Assembly (NCBI GenBank): GCA_964036045.1
Contig: OZ038392.1
Location: forward strand, 38,674,851-38,738,850
Reading direction: 5' to 3'
Length of the DNA stretch: 64,000 bases
Origin: Eutreptiella sp. 'Long Island Sound 2002'
Lineage: Eukaryota; Euglenozoa; Euglenophyceae; Eutreptiales; Eutreptiaceae
Positions 41,602 to 54,400 of the stretch are shown piece after piece (positions within the stretch are counted from its first letter, which is position 1; the number at the start of each line of letters is the position of its first letter). The translations under genes and the position numbers were made by a program. The notes under the pieces are model-generated. The model did no database searches and had not been told where the DNA came from. It was given only the letters and a program-made list of their open reading frames with translations.

Positions 41602-43891
41602 TCAATTCGGCCAAGCACGAATACATGTGACCACCAACCTGTCTGGTGGGGCCCTCGTACGGCTTGGGCGCTGCAAATCAGCGGCCGAACTCGAAGCTTG
41701 GTCCTCATTTGGCTCCTGGGCTGGCCTGACCGCAGGAGGGGGGATCGACGGATCAGCCCTGGAATGTGGCTGCTGAGGGCCGTAAAAGGCTGGATCTCGA
41801 TTCACCACAGGTCTTTTTCCGTCGCTCTCCACCTGTCTGTCTGGTTTCGACAAACAGTCTGTCAGGAGTACGCCAATTTCGGGGTGCTTCTTGAGGAAGT
41901 CGATGAACCCCTTGGTGTACCCATGGACAAAAGAATGGGCTGGTTCCCAGTTGTTGTGACTGGAATCAAAGCCCCTCCACTCACATAGAAATTCCCATTC
42001 GCCCTTTTCGTCACGTCTTGCTTCTAAAATCCTCTTGAGTTCGTACTTCCCCCCTTCGATGACCCGATCGGACAAAAATTTCGAAGTCCAAAAAAGGGGT
42101 TTAACCCGATCCTTGGGGGAGGGGATCTCTCTCTTGAGGTGATCGCCCGAAACTTCAATTTCCCTGCTGACATCCACACGAATCCTCCACCTGTTCTCAC
42201 CTAGACGCGCTGTAACAGCGAATGGCCCCTCCCACAAGGGAAGAAGCTTATCATCTCCGCCCAGGGTGGTTTCGGATTTTCGAAGCCAAACTCGATCATC
42301 GACTTCAAAATTGTGGGGGTTTTCTCGGCCTTGATTCTGGACCCAAAGCCAGTCAGCTTGATGCTTATCGATTAATTTCGAGACAGTTTTTTCTGCTCGC
42401 TGGATTTCGTCCAAAAACAACGAAGCATCCTTACAAGGGCGAGGATTATTCAACGGCATGTTCCACCAACACTTCTTTCGTCCAAAGACAATTTCATTTG
42501 GAGAAAGGCCATGGTACAAAGGCGTGCTGTGGTAACGGCGAAGCAATGCGAAGAGAACTTCAAGCCAATGGAAGTCCTTCTCACTGGCGAGCTCCTTACG
42601 AAGCATATTTATAATCGAGCGGCCGGCTCTTTCGCCAGGCAGCGCTCGATGTGAGTGGATCTCACATCTGAGGTGGTGGATTCCAAGGCGAGCACATAAT
42701 TCCTTCCACCATTCGGAGGTGTACTCTTTGCCTGAGCCCGTAACCACCTCGGATGGGACGTCCCAACCTCCCATCCAGGTCTGCGCGCACCATTTGGCGG
42801 CAGCCTTGCCAGTCATTGACTCGATGTTGCAAGGCAACACCTGAATGTAGCCAGAATGACGGCATTGTATAAGGAGCACTCCATTGACCTTTTTGTTGGT
42901 CCAATGGCACTCTTCGTCGTCGAGTTCACCAAGATGGAAAAAATCACTGGTGACTCTGTTAAAGAGGCGCTCCGGAATAGGATGTGGCCTCAGATGGCCG
43001 TGCTTCTTCGCGCTGGGTGGCGTCGCGACAGCACATTGGGCACATCCGGCGGCTACTTTCATACAATGAGTATATAGCCTTGAGCCGAACAACCTATGTT
43101 TAATCATCGACCATAATCTACGGCCATGTGCGTGGGGGGACTCCCATTTGTGCCACCAGTTTAACACTCGGGGGGCCAGGGCGTCTGGTACGCACAATTT
43201 ACCCTCCATCCACAGCTTCCCCCCATCCAACGAATATTCTGCATAAATTCCATCCTTGTGAGCATCTTTGGATTTGAGATTTTCAAAGACCTCTTTAAAC
43301 ATGGAATCATGCAGGTAATCGTTCGTCCAGTCACGGATGATAAGGGAATCTTTCGGCAGGGGTGGAGTTTTGGCCGGATCTCGACGCTTAATGCCCTGAA
43401 TCAACCGAAATCCACTTACTGGTCGGGTATACTCAAACCGTTTCACACTCCCTGAGGAGGGATCGGTGACTTTCTCCACGACTTTCAGTGATTTGGTGAC
43501 GATCTCATGGGCATGCGCCGGATCTGAGAAGGCTGTGATGTCGTGACACGGGCATGCGTGCTGTTTAACAGTGCATTGCATGCATTCACGTCGAATGAGC
43601 TTTTTTTCTTCTTGATCCCACTCGATTACGACGTGGCGGTCCTGCTCCGTACCATGGATGTTGGTACTTTGCAGCCCCTCTGAAGCGGGGTAAGCCCATC
43701 GGCTCAGAGCATCCGCTACCGTGTTGTGTTTTCCAGGCAAATACGACACATGGAGGTCAAACAAACTGAGAAATTCATGCCATCTGGACCGTCGACCAGC
43801 TGGGCTCGCGACAGTATCAATGTGTTCGGTGGCCCAATACTCCAGAGATCGATGATCCGTCAGGACCTCGACTCGATTGGTGCCAACCCAC
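41602..43891 (-). CDS. Element A pol, 3' part: RNase H end, integrase, chromodomain
   Basis: Continues the frame broken at 54,853 (…YQSWV/GTNRVEVLTDHRSLEYW). The rest of RNase H and tether include KHNTVADALSRW. Integrase has a zinc-binding HHCC-type region (HKWESPHAH…AGCAQC), first catalytic Asp in VTSDFFHL, and second catalytic motif VVTGSGKEYTS, where B has VVTDSGKEYTS; A has therefore lost this Asp. The catalytic Glu is probably in GERAGRS. The chromodomain lies near the end (YELKRILEARR, FLCEWRGF, NWEPAHSF). Chromodomains guide integration to marked chromatin. The frame is open to TAA/TAG at 41,602. Because B's 3' LTR lies directly upstream in frame, an 817-codon fusion frame from 44,055 also exists. 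Confidence 0.88.
43887..43891. repeat. 5-bp target duplication of element B, left copy
   Basis: CCCAC here and at 54,853-54,857. The uninterrupted site CCAACCCACGATTGG is seen in element B's own pol at about 48,549, confirming the duplication. Confidence 0.92.
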
Positions 43892-44424
43892 TGAAAGTGC
43901 TGCCCTGGATCGTTGATGGTGCCGGAGGGCTCAGAGCCGGCAAGACCAGTGGGGCAGGCACGCGAGGAGTCGACCTGAACGCTGCTGTTGGGGGTAGAAC
44001 CGGATACGCGGACACCAACGGAGGCGAGAGCAGCAACAACGGAAGCAAGATCCATGCTGATTGTTATCCGGCAGAAAATCCCAGTCTATGACGAAAATTG
44101 ATGCGGATTATCCTAAGTACATCTGAGTGTCCATATCTATCTGAAAAGATTTATATAAATCCGATTGTGAAAAAATATTTGGCTGATTTGGCTTCGGGCG
44201 CGCATCAGCGGCAATTGGCGATTCCAGGTAAATGATCGGAACGCGACGGATTTACGATGAATGGACCGCGGAATCAGATCCGGCATATCAGAAATATATA
44301 GGTCTGATCCTGAGACTGAGCTGCAAGGCGGCGATTCCGCCGAAGCAGAGAAAATGACCAAAATGTAGTCAATCTGGGGCAGATCAGTCAAAATCTGAGC
44401 AGATGGGGGTTAGCCGCACTTACA
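43892..44424 (-). repeat. Element B 3' LTR
   Basis: 533 bp, TGTAAGTGC...CACTTTCA on the minus strand. It contains a TATA-like TTTATATAAATC and an ATG at 44,055 whose frame runs out of the LTR across the duplication into A pol without a stop. Confidence 0.93.
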
Positions 44425-44439
44425 CTCCCCCTCCAAAAA
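44425..44439 (-). promoter_or_regulatory. Element B polypurine tract
   Basis: Minus strand TTTTTGGAGGGGGAG immediately before the 3' LTR, identical to that of A. Confidence 0.85.
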
Positions 44440-46270
44440 CACACTGGGGTGTGTCACTACGTCAACGAAGAACGTAGTGCGGGTAAGTCCCAGAAAAAAA
44501 TAGAAATGTAGCCTCGATGGGGCGAAATCTGCTTGATTTGACCTGAATTGGGCTAAATTGGCACTGAATCAGGATGGATGAACCTGAAATGAGACAGAAT
44601 GAGAAGTGACGAACAGTCCTCCGTGCAGTAAAACATTAGGTTAAGGGCTAAAAAGCATGTAAACGTATCGAGAATGGATACCAAACCATGCCCTGGTTGA
44701 GAATGAGGTAGATTATTGATGGATTGAGTGGGGGAATCAGGAAATGGAGTGACATCTCGGCGCTCTGGCACAGTTTAGCTGTCGCGGGCACGCTACGGTG
44801 TCCTCCACGTACTCTACATCGTGTTATCCCGCTTTTCTCGTTCTGAAAAGTGCAGCATGTGCTTCAGATTTGACGCATCTGGTGGATGATCACAAGATTC
44901 AGCAAGATTGAGAATCAAATTGAGCAGAGATGAAGGAGATGAAACAATCACAGAGAGGGAAAACAAATACAGATGTAGTCTGTAGGCCCTAAGTGAACCA
45001 CAGAAGGTAGGGATGTTTTTCTGTTCACTTAGTTAGGCACAGATCTTCGGGGAATCAGAGAAGATGACAAGGAAATCAACCTAAATTGTCCTAAAATCAG
45101 CAAATTCCCTAAGATGAAGGTGAAATGAAGCGGAATGTCTAGAACTGAAACTACTAATACCTTCGTTTATACTAAAGTTAATATATATTGTCGTTTATTC
45201 AGCTCAATTGTGCTTTCCGGCACGTTGGTTCACGAGCATCCAACAGATTCCATGAAGATGTGGATCATGTGATGATGCATCATGATGGGACATGATAGCC
45301 CTGGATCCTTGGCATGTAACGCGCCGAAGGTTCGCTGAAGGCGCTTTACTGACAGTATATAACTGAGAGACACCGAATTGTCCTTTATTTACAGTGGCGG
45401 CGGTGTCAATCGACTTGGACAAGGCCCATCTTTCGATTAAGTCCCACAAGACACTTGGATTCACCATTTTCGACAGTTTCAGGTCGGATTGAGCTCACCT
45501 TGGCGTGTGCCAAAAATACAACGAAGCTTACGGACTTCAGAGGTTGCTTTTAGAAGTCCCTAGAGCCTCTGTCTGAAGGTTGTCTGAACAATTGACGTCG
45601 GGGTTTCGTGCAACAATGGCAGAATGAAGGACAAACCTGAGAAATTCAAGGCAAATTTGAGGATCCTGGATCTGAATCTGGACTTTGGCTTCCGCATCAC
45701 GGCAAATGAAGGTAAGATCTGAGTTCCTGGCGTCGCATCTAGTGCAGCCAGTACTACAGGGGGTGCCTGTAGGGGTGAATGTCGCCGGCCGGCGTTTTTA
45801 CTATGTACATTTGCTTCCATCTGCACGAGTAGCCAAATTCCAAAGATGCACAGACCAACAGAGACAAGATTACCCCGAATCTGCCTGAATTAAGCCTGAG
45901 TTTGGTTTTTTCTGAACACGGCAGCACACTCCGTGGCTTTCGGCAGTGTATCTACGCCTTGTCTGCCGAACGGAGACCAAAGAAAAGTTGATTGACGTCA
46001 AATTATCAAACATTCGCAGTTCTCCACATCATGATGTAATCAGGAAAAATGAACAGTGGATTGAGCAGAATGTGGTTTTTTCAAGTCATCAGAACACTCA
46101 CATTGGAATAAGTGGTCGACGGGGCGAGGCTGGAGCTTTTGTAGGAGTTGGACATGCAAGGGTTTCGAACCTACACCCTTGAGCCCTAGCGACGAGTGCC
46201 ATGACGCCCTGGACTAGACGACTGTTACCCAGAATATGGCGTCGGCGACTCAAGTCACGACGGATCTCCC
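44440..46270 (-). other. Element B non-coding tail between pol and PPT
   Basis: Collinear with A 39,750-41,601, with small indels; no coding frame. Confidence 0.7.
46154..46231 (-). other. tRNA-like module in the 3' tail of element B
   Basis: Same sequence as in A: box B GGTTCGAAACC at 46,161-46,171 and the box A-like segment at 46,205-46,219, about 40 bp after the pol stop. Confidence 0.5.
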
Positions 46271-49200
46271 TCAATTCGGCCAAGCACGAATACATGTGAC
46301 CACCAACCTGTCTGGTGGGGCCCTCGTACGGCTTGGGCGCTGCAAATCAGCGGCCGAACTCGAAGCTTGGTCCTCATTTGGCTCCTGGGCTGGCCTGACC
46401 GCAGGAGGGGGGATCGACGGATCAGCCCTGGAATGTGGCTGCTGAGGGCCGTAAAAGGCTGGATCTCGATTCACCACAGGTCTTTTTCCGTCGCTCTCCA
46501 CTTGTCTGTCTGGTTTCGACAGACAGTCTGTCAGGAGTACGCCAATTTCGGGGTGCTTCTTGAGGAAGTCGATGAACCCCTTGGTGTACCCATGGACAAA
46601 AGAATGGGCTGGTTCCCAGTTGTTATGACTGGAATCAAAGCCCCTCCACTCACATAGAAATTCCCATTCGCCCTTGGCGTCACGTCTTGCTTCTAAAATC
46701 CTCTTGAGTTCGTACTTCCCCCCTTCGATGACCCGATCGGACAAAAATTTCGAAGTCCAAAAAAGGGGTTTAACCCGATCCTTAGGGGAGGGGATCTCTC
46801 TCTTGAGGCGATCGCCCGAAACGTCAATTTCCCTGCTGACATCCACACGAATCCTCCACCTGTTCTCACCGAGACGCGCTGTAACAGCAAATGGCCCCTC
46901 CCACAAGGGAAGAAGCTTATCATCTCCGTCCAGGGTGGTTTCGGATTTTCGAAGTCAAACTCGATCATCGACTTCAAAATTGTGGGGGTTTTTTCGGCCT
47001 TGATTCTGGACCCAAAGCCAGTCAGCTTGATGCTTATCGATTAATTTCGAGACAGTTTTTTCTGCTCGCTGGATTTCGTCCAAAAACAACGAAGCATCTT
47101 TACAAGGGCGAGGATTATTCAACGGCATGTTCCACCAACACTTCTTTCGTCCAAAGACAATTTCATTTGGAGAAAGGCCATGGTACAAAGGCGTGTTGTG
47201 GTAACGGCGAAGCAATGCGAAGAGAACTTCAAGCCAATGGAAATCCTTTTCACTCGCGAGCTCCTTACGAAGCATATTTATAATAGAGCGGCCGGCTCTT
47301 TCGCCAGGCAGCGCTCGATGCGAGTGGATTTCACATCTCAGGTGGTGGATTCCAAGGCGAGCACATAATTCCTTCCACCATTCGGAGGTGTACTCTTTGC
47401 CTGAGTCCGTAACCACCTCGGATGATCCCACCCTCCCATCCAGGTCTGCGCGCACCATTTGGCGGCAGCCTTGCCAGTCATCGACTCGATGTTGCAAGGC
47501 AACACTTGAATGTAGCCGGAATGACGGCACTGAATGAGGAGCACACCATTGACTTTTTTATTCGTCCAATGGCACTCTTCGTCATCGAGCTCACCAAGAT
47601 AGAAAAAATCACTGGTGACTCTGTTAAAGAGGCGCTCCGGAATAGGGTGTGGCCTCAGATGGCCGTGCTTCTTCGCGCTGGGGGGCGTCGAGACAGCACA
47701 TTGGGCACATCCGGCGGCTACTTTCATGCAATGAGTATATAGCCTTGAGCCAAACATCCTATGTTTAATCATCGACCATAATCTACGGCCATGTGCGTGG
47801 GGGGACTCCCATTTGTGCCACCAGTTTAACACTCGGGGGGCCAGGGCGTCTGGTACGCACAATTTACCCTCCATCCACAGCTTCCCCCCATCCAACGAAT
47901 ATTCAGCAAAAATTCCATCTTTGTGAGCATCTTTGGATTTGAGATTCTCAAAGACCTCTTTAAACATGGAATCATGCAGGTAATCGTTCGTCCAGTCACG
48001 GATGATAAGGGAATCTTTCGGCAGGGGTGGAGTTTTGGCCGGATCTCGACGCTTAATGCCCTGAATCAACCGAAATCCACTTACACGTCGGGTGTAGTCA
48101 AACCGTTTCACACTCCCTGAGGAGGGATCGGTGACTTTCTCCACGACTTTCAGTGATTTGGTTATGCTTTCATGAGCATGCGCCGGATCTGAAAAGGCCG
48201 TGATGTCATGGCACGGTAATGCATGCTGTTTAACAGCGCATTGCATGCATTCACGTCGAATGAGCTTTTTTTCTTCCTGATCCCACTCGATTACGACGTG
48301 GCGGTCCTGCTCCGTACCATGGATGTTGGTACTTTGCAGCCCCTCTGAAGCGGGGTAAGCCCATCGGCTCAGAGCATCCGCTACCGTGTTGTGTTTTCCA
48401 GGCAAATACGACACATGGAGGTCAAACAAACTGAGAAATTCATGCCATCTGGCCCGTCGACCAGCTGGGCTCGCGACAGTATCAATGTGTTCGGTGGCCC
48501 AATACTCCAGAGATCGATGATCCGTCAGGACCTCGACTCGGTTGGTGCCAACCCACGATTGGTACTTTTTCAGAGCGCAGATTATGGCATATGTTTCTTG
48601 CTCACGCGGTGACCATTGCATCTGGCGTGGAGCTAGCTTCCGAGACCAAAATGCAAGAGGGTAATGATCACCTGTGGCTTCATCAACCTGTTCAAGGACA
48701 GCTCCGATCGCGTACCTAGAAGCGTCGGTTCTTATGTAGAAGGGTCGGTCGAATTTCGGCACATGCAACGTGGCGACTTCGCAGAGGGCCGCCTTCAAGT
48801 GATGGAAGGCCTCCTCGCACTCGTCAGTCCACTTGACACGAACCTTTGAACCTGCCTTGCCCGCATCTCTCCCTACCTTCAATAATTCAGTGAGGGGGGC
48901 AGCAAATTTGGCATAATTCGGCACAAAAGTGTGGTAAAAATTGCAACAACCCAGGAATCCTCTCAATTCCGTGATCGTCTCAGGGCGCTTCCACTTCTGA
49001 ATAGCGACGAGCTTCCCTGGACTGGGTCGTCGGGTGCCATTCTCAAGGAGAGAACCACAAAATTCGACTGATTTTAAAAATAGTTTTCCCTTCTTTGGCC
49101 CACAAATCAGCTGATTGGCATCAAGAATGTCCAAAACCTGGTTCAGCTGCTTTTCATGTAGGGCCACCAGCTCGGCTTCGGTCAGTCCCTCCCCCTCTGT

Positions 49201-51450
49201 CGCGATGATTATGTCATCTATGTACACACTCACGAAGGCACGAAGCTCAGGATGAGCTGTAAAAAGCACATCCTCCATCATTCTTTAAAAAAACGAAGGG
49301 GCGTTCTTCAGGCCCATGGGCATGACCGTCCACTGGACTGGGCCACATGGTGTGCACATACAGGTGAGAGGTCGGCTGTCCTTCCTCAACGGCATTTGGT
49401 GAAAGCCGTGACGGAGATCCAGCACAGAAAACAAACGACCTCTTTCCCTCTTGGCGATTTCCTCCTCAATGAGGGGCAGGGGGTGCGAATCCGCCTTGGT
49501 TTCGGCGTTGAGGTTGCGAAAATCAACAACCATTCGCCAACCATCAATAGTGTTCTGGTCTGCAGGCGGCGGCTTCGGGACTGTGAAGGGTGCACAGCAC
49601 CATTCGCTGGTCATACAACCCTCAAGCCAACCAAATTCCCTGAGATTTCTCTCGATTATTTTTCTGAGTATCTCATGTTTGTGTCCATGGTTCTCATAAG
49701 GACGCTGTTTCTTCGCCTTGTAACCTTCATGAAGCTCGATGAAGGCTTCACCGAACTGCCCACGGACAGGGGGGTCTTTGATCAACTTCCCCGAAAGGGT
49801 TGTGTCCTTCCGTTCCTCAAAAATCTTGTCTCTTTTCTTGGAACACAACTCAGTGTCCACCTGATCGCCAGGAATTACTGTCGAAAAAACTTTGGCGACT
49901 TCTTCGGCTTTGGCAGGAAGAATCTTCTTACGGATGTCCCTAAAAAGGTCCGTATCAACTGCCTCTTGAAGATAGGTGGGTCGAGTGTCGACATTCCAGA
50001 GATTCTCTTCGTGATCCAGCTCCTCGAAAGGATCTATGAAAGCTTCCACACGGGGTTTTTCATAAAAAACTCTGAATTTGCGGCGCGATTTAAAATTTTT
50101 CTTCGCCCGTGCACTGAAGATTCTTTTTGATGTAGATCGTATTGGGGAAGAGGGAGACGAGGCGGATCCATTTGACGTTGGATCACCTTGGGCATCTGAC
50201 GGACAAAAATCAGAAAAAATACATTCATCATCAGTACCACGCTCAACCTCAGATTCAGACCCAACACAGGAATCCGTACTAGAATCAGCAGAATCAGAGT
50301 CCGAAAGCTTTCCATCCACCAGGAATGCAAGCGAACTCCAGGGCCGCTGTGGTAGGGGACCTGTGTCGTCCCTGGCATACAGCTTAATCTTCCTGGGAAG
50401 TTCGATGTAATCTACACAAATGTCTTGCAATTCTTGAAACCAAGGCTTGTCGTCCCACAAGGGCACAACTAAAATCGCCTGGGTTTTATCTTGCTTGATT
50501 TTGTGGATGACCTGCTGGATTAAGTGAAACGGAGGATTAATCCATAACTTCTTGTCCCATTTGTGGGTCCAAGCGTCGCGAAAATGCTTGTCAAAGCGCT
50601 TGTTCTCGCGGTTAGCAAAGGCATCATACTGTGGCCAAAAGGAACGGTGTTCATAAAAATATTCACAAATTGTATCGCGCCATTTGTCGACAACTCTGTA
50701 GGATGAAGAGTGCCAGCGCGAAGGGCGTCGTGGCTGGGAGTCCCTACGAAGACATTCTAACTCTCGGGAGTAATCGACACTCCCATTCACCTCTGCAATG
50801 GTGACATCTTCGCCAAATTTTGGTGTAACTTTTCGCTTCAAAAATTCTTCTGCACTTTTAAACCCTGCGTGCAAAAAACGAAATTCAGGACGCTCCAAGG
50901 GACCTGACTCCAGCAAAAAACAACGACGATGACCTACGGGCGCCACCCTGTTCTTGCTAAGCCAAGGATGGCCCAAGTAAAGGTCATACTTTATGTCGGC
51001 ACGATAGAAGTAGTCATCCTTAAGGATCACTTCCTCCACATTACCTTCTTCCCAAAGGTCTTGAGCGACCAAATGAGTGGATATATAACAACCGCGTTGC
51101 CCACCTGCGAGAGAATGTCCAGAAACTCCCTCGAGGGTAACAGGAAGAGGCGAATCAAACACGCAGTCGTCAGGCAAAAAGGAATTGGATTGGAGATTTA
51201 CCTCCGATCCATTGTCACACAAACAAGTGGCGAGGTGGAAATTGCCCTTGCGATCAGAGACCCACATCTTTGTGACAAACTGACGGGCCCTGTGCTTGGA
51301 CTGTACACCAACCTCGTCCACTACAACAGAAGGATCCGCTGCCGGATCCAGGGGAGAGGAGACAAGCGACCCTACATCAAGTAGTGGTCGAGAAGGAATC
51401 TGGGGATCATGCCTGAAATCGCCTGGGGAGGGGCGATTTTTGTGGCCCCC
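46271..51450 (-). pseudogene. Element B pol (broken by a stop, a frameshift and a second stop)
   Basis: Open in the gag frame after UAG to 49,285, with the first Met at 51,321. Protease has LCDNGSEVNLQS and LGHPWL; the Dam-like domain has DAFANREN, WINPPF and VPLWDDKPWF; the RT start has VVDFRNLNAETKADSHPLP, LDLRHGFHQMPL and MPMGLKNAP. A then reads FFQRMM where B reads FF-stop. The next segment (49,281 to about 47,430) holds YIDDIII, RNase H TDASRYAIG and the integrase zinc region. After the 4-base deletion, 47,530-46,955 holds VVTDSGKEYTS and EIVFGRKK. After TGA, 46,906-46,271 holds the chromodomain (YELKRILEARR). A provides the intact comparison for each lesion. Confidence 0.9.
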
Positions 51451-51453
51451 CTA
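51445..51453 (-). promoter_or_regulatory. In-frame gag UAG-GGG stop of B, probable readthrough site
   Basis: GCC-TAG-GGG-GGC-CAC, followed by about 42 open codons to the first pol Met and on into protease without any frame change. The UAG-GGR-GGY context is like that of gammaretroviral gag-pol readthrough. Confidence 0.6.
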
Positions 51454-54400
51454 GGCGTTCTGACCTCCAGTGGCTGCGTTAACATTGTGGACACACCCTG
51501 ATTCGTCGACCCACTCATCTTGGAGCGGATCATCTGCTGGATTCAAGGCATTTTCAACGTAATCTCGATCCGCATCGGACACCTGATCTGCACCTGAGAC
51601 CTGATCCACACGATGGTTGCCCTTTCCACGTCCACGGCCACGGCCGCCGGATGATGGACCTCCACCTTCGCCACGCCCTCTGCCCTTACCAGAGAAAGGC
51701 GTTCCCGAAGGATTTCCCTTACCTTTACCCTGGAATCCTGGAGCATTTCCCTTGTTTGTACCGGATTGAGGGGTTTGGCCTGGATTTCGATTTCCGCCTC
51801 CGGCGTTGCTATTGGGATTTTTCTGGCCGTTCGGCTGCCCACCGGAGCCGGATGAAGTCCGATTTCCTGTGCCTTGGGACCCGCCAGGGCCTCCAGTATT
51901 TTTGTTTCCACCGGAGGGGGTCGGATTCCCTTTTCCAGCCTTCCCACCATGCACCTGTCTGTCATTCCTGTCTGAATTCTGCGGATTACTGATATTTTCA
52001 CCAATCACCTTGTGATCGTAAGGAGACCATCGGTGATTACCAGTAGAATGCGTCTTAGCTCGGTTCGTAGAACCTAAAAGAAGGCAGATGCTACAGTGAT
52101 CCTGAACATTCCGGGTGTCATTCACCTTTTTGTTGCCCTTTTGGGCCCCATTTTGGGTGTTTTGCTGGGTATTCTTGTTTCCCCCAAGACCCTCATGGAA
52201 ATTCTGATTGGCGGCGTCGGCGAGCCGCTCAACCTCTTCCCAGAGTTCCTTCGGGGTGTACGAAAACACCCAGTTTTTGGCCTTCAGGCGATGGCCATGG
52301 AAGCTGACTCCCTTGTTGAGGACTTGGACAAACAAGTCCCGATCCTCGTGTTCATTAAACTTGATTTTCCACGTCTCCTCAGTGAATTTCACCTTGGAGA
52401 AGGACGTGGGGGAGCACTTTTGAAGTGCCTCCCTGACGGAGAACCTGTTGGCAGAGGCATCGAAGCCATCCACCTCCGCCCACCAGGTCTTGACCTTTTC
52501 TTCGGACTGTTTGTTCCGAAGGGTGGCGGCAGTTTCTGAGGGGATCTTGTCAAAAATCAGATTTTTCAGCTCGGCACTAGAAAATTTTTCGCCTGAATGT
52601 TCAGCTTCTTCCACTAAATTCCAGAAGCGCTGTTTTTTGTCTTGCACTTCGTGCAAGATTAATCGCGAGAATGAAGGAAAATTCTTCAACATTTGGTGGT
52701 AATGGTCCTCTGGCAGCCGGGATCCACGTACCTCCAACTGTTCCCACACCTCATCAAAGGTAAGGGGGGAACTTGTATCCTCGCGATCACTCCAAGTCCT
52801 GAGCCAAGTGTTGGCCGGCGCTCCCTCAAGGCAATCCAAGAGGGCCATCAGGAACTGATCATCCTGGAGTTTTTGAGTCCTAACCCACAGTTTAAATTCC
52901 CGTTGGAACTGAGGCCAACGTCGGGGGTTCCCATTATACTTCGGTTGCTTGGCAACCTGACGAAGTCGCAAGGAAGTAGGATTAAGAAGCGAATCCAGCC
53001 CAACACCGGCCGTAATGGCAGACACCTTGGCGGCATCATTCGCCACACCAGCTCCGGCGAGGGTCTGGGCGAGCAACAGCTGGGCTAAGTTATTGGAATC
53101 AGCAGCAGGTGGGGCAGTACGGGAGGCAGTTCGCTTGGCATTCTGAGCCTCAGTCCTAGCCTTCGCCGTCCTACTCTCAGAACGAGAGATTTTAACCCTT
53201 TCCTTTAGCTTGGTCCTGCTGATCCTTGCATCAGTGGTCCTGGAGTCCACCGAAGGAGCAATTGAAAAAATTTCTGTCGCCTCCTCCGACGGCTCTGTTG
53301 CTTGTTCCACCGATGAGGCGCCCTCAGACCGCATGTGCGTCTTGAAAAGATCTTTTATTCCCAGCGTTTGAATGATGAGTTGCATTTGATCTTTGAGCGT
53401 TTGGAGCTCAGCATCTCGCTGGAATCTGCAGGAGCAGTCGGCAGGACAGTACATACCGTGTCCTGAAGGGCCTGAGCAGGCTGTCGGACCGCTGATCTCG
53501 GTTGTCCGCAGCCAGGAGTCCACTTGGGGAGCTCCTTCAGCCCTGATTTCCAGGCTTGCCTGCCTGGCCGCCTCTAAAATTCCCTCCTCAACCGCGGCGG
53601 CTAGATCGTCGCGGATGGAAACAGGGGGATGAGGGGCGGAGGGCCCGGGAACAGGTGCCGTGCCCTTCTCCTTCGGGAAGGGGCTTGCCTTCCAGATCTG
53701 CAAAAAAATGGCAAAAGAGTCATCTTCTTGAGAACGCCACCACATCCTGGTATTGATTTCGTCCTGCAGGAGGAAAAAATATTCCATTAAAAAATCAGAG
53801 GCGATTCTTTCTTGTCCGATCAGCTTAGACGTGGCTAAGAGACAAAGGGCCTCAAGGGCCTCAAGGTTACGGGTCACTTCTAGGGACAAATGGTCGTCCC
53901 ATTGTGCCCAAGAGGCTGGTCGATTATAGCTAGGTACCTCACCTGGACCACCCATCTCAATGTCGTCAAGATCGGCGTCCGTGGTCTCAAATGTTGGACA
54001 TTGGTAAGGAATGTTGGTACCTGCCAGCTCCGTAAGGTCTACCGGAGCGTTGCCATCGTCGTAGGCCGGCGGATTCCAGCTGCTCGATGGCCAGTTTCGA
54101 CTGGGATTCTGGTAATTTGGGTCTCCACAGCTGCTGATGTGCGCCCTTCTTGGGCAGCTTGGGCTTGCGCAAGGCATTCCTCTCAAGGCCTCGTTCGCGC
54201 AGCACCATGGCAGCGTAATCGTTACTTCTCCAGAAGCGGCGGGGTCTACGGGGCCGTACTGGGGAAAGGGCTGTGGACTGAAGGGCTCTGAAGCAACATT
54301 CAGGTAGCCTCTGCTACCATGAAAGTGCTGCCCTGGATCGTTGATGGTGCCGGAGGGCTCAGAGCCGGCAAGACCAGTGGGGCAGGCACGCGAGGAGTCG

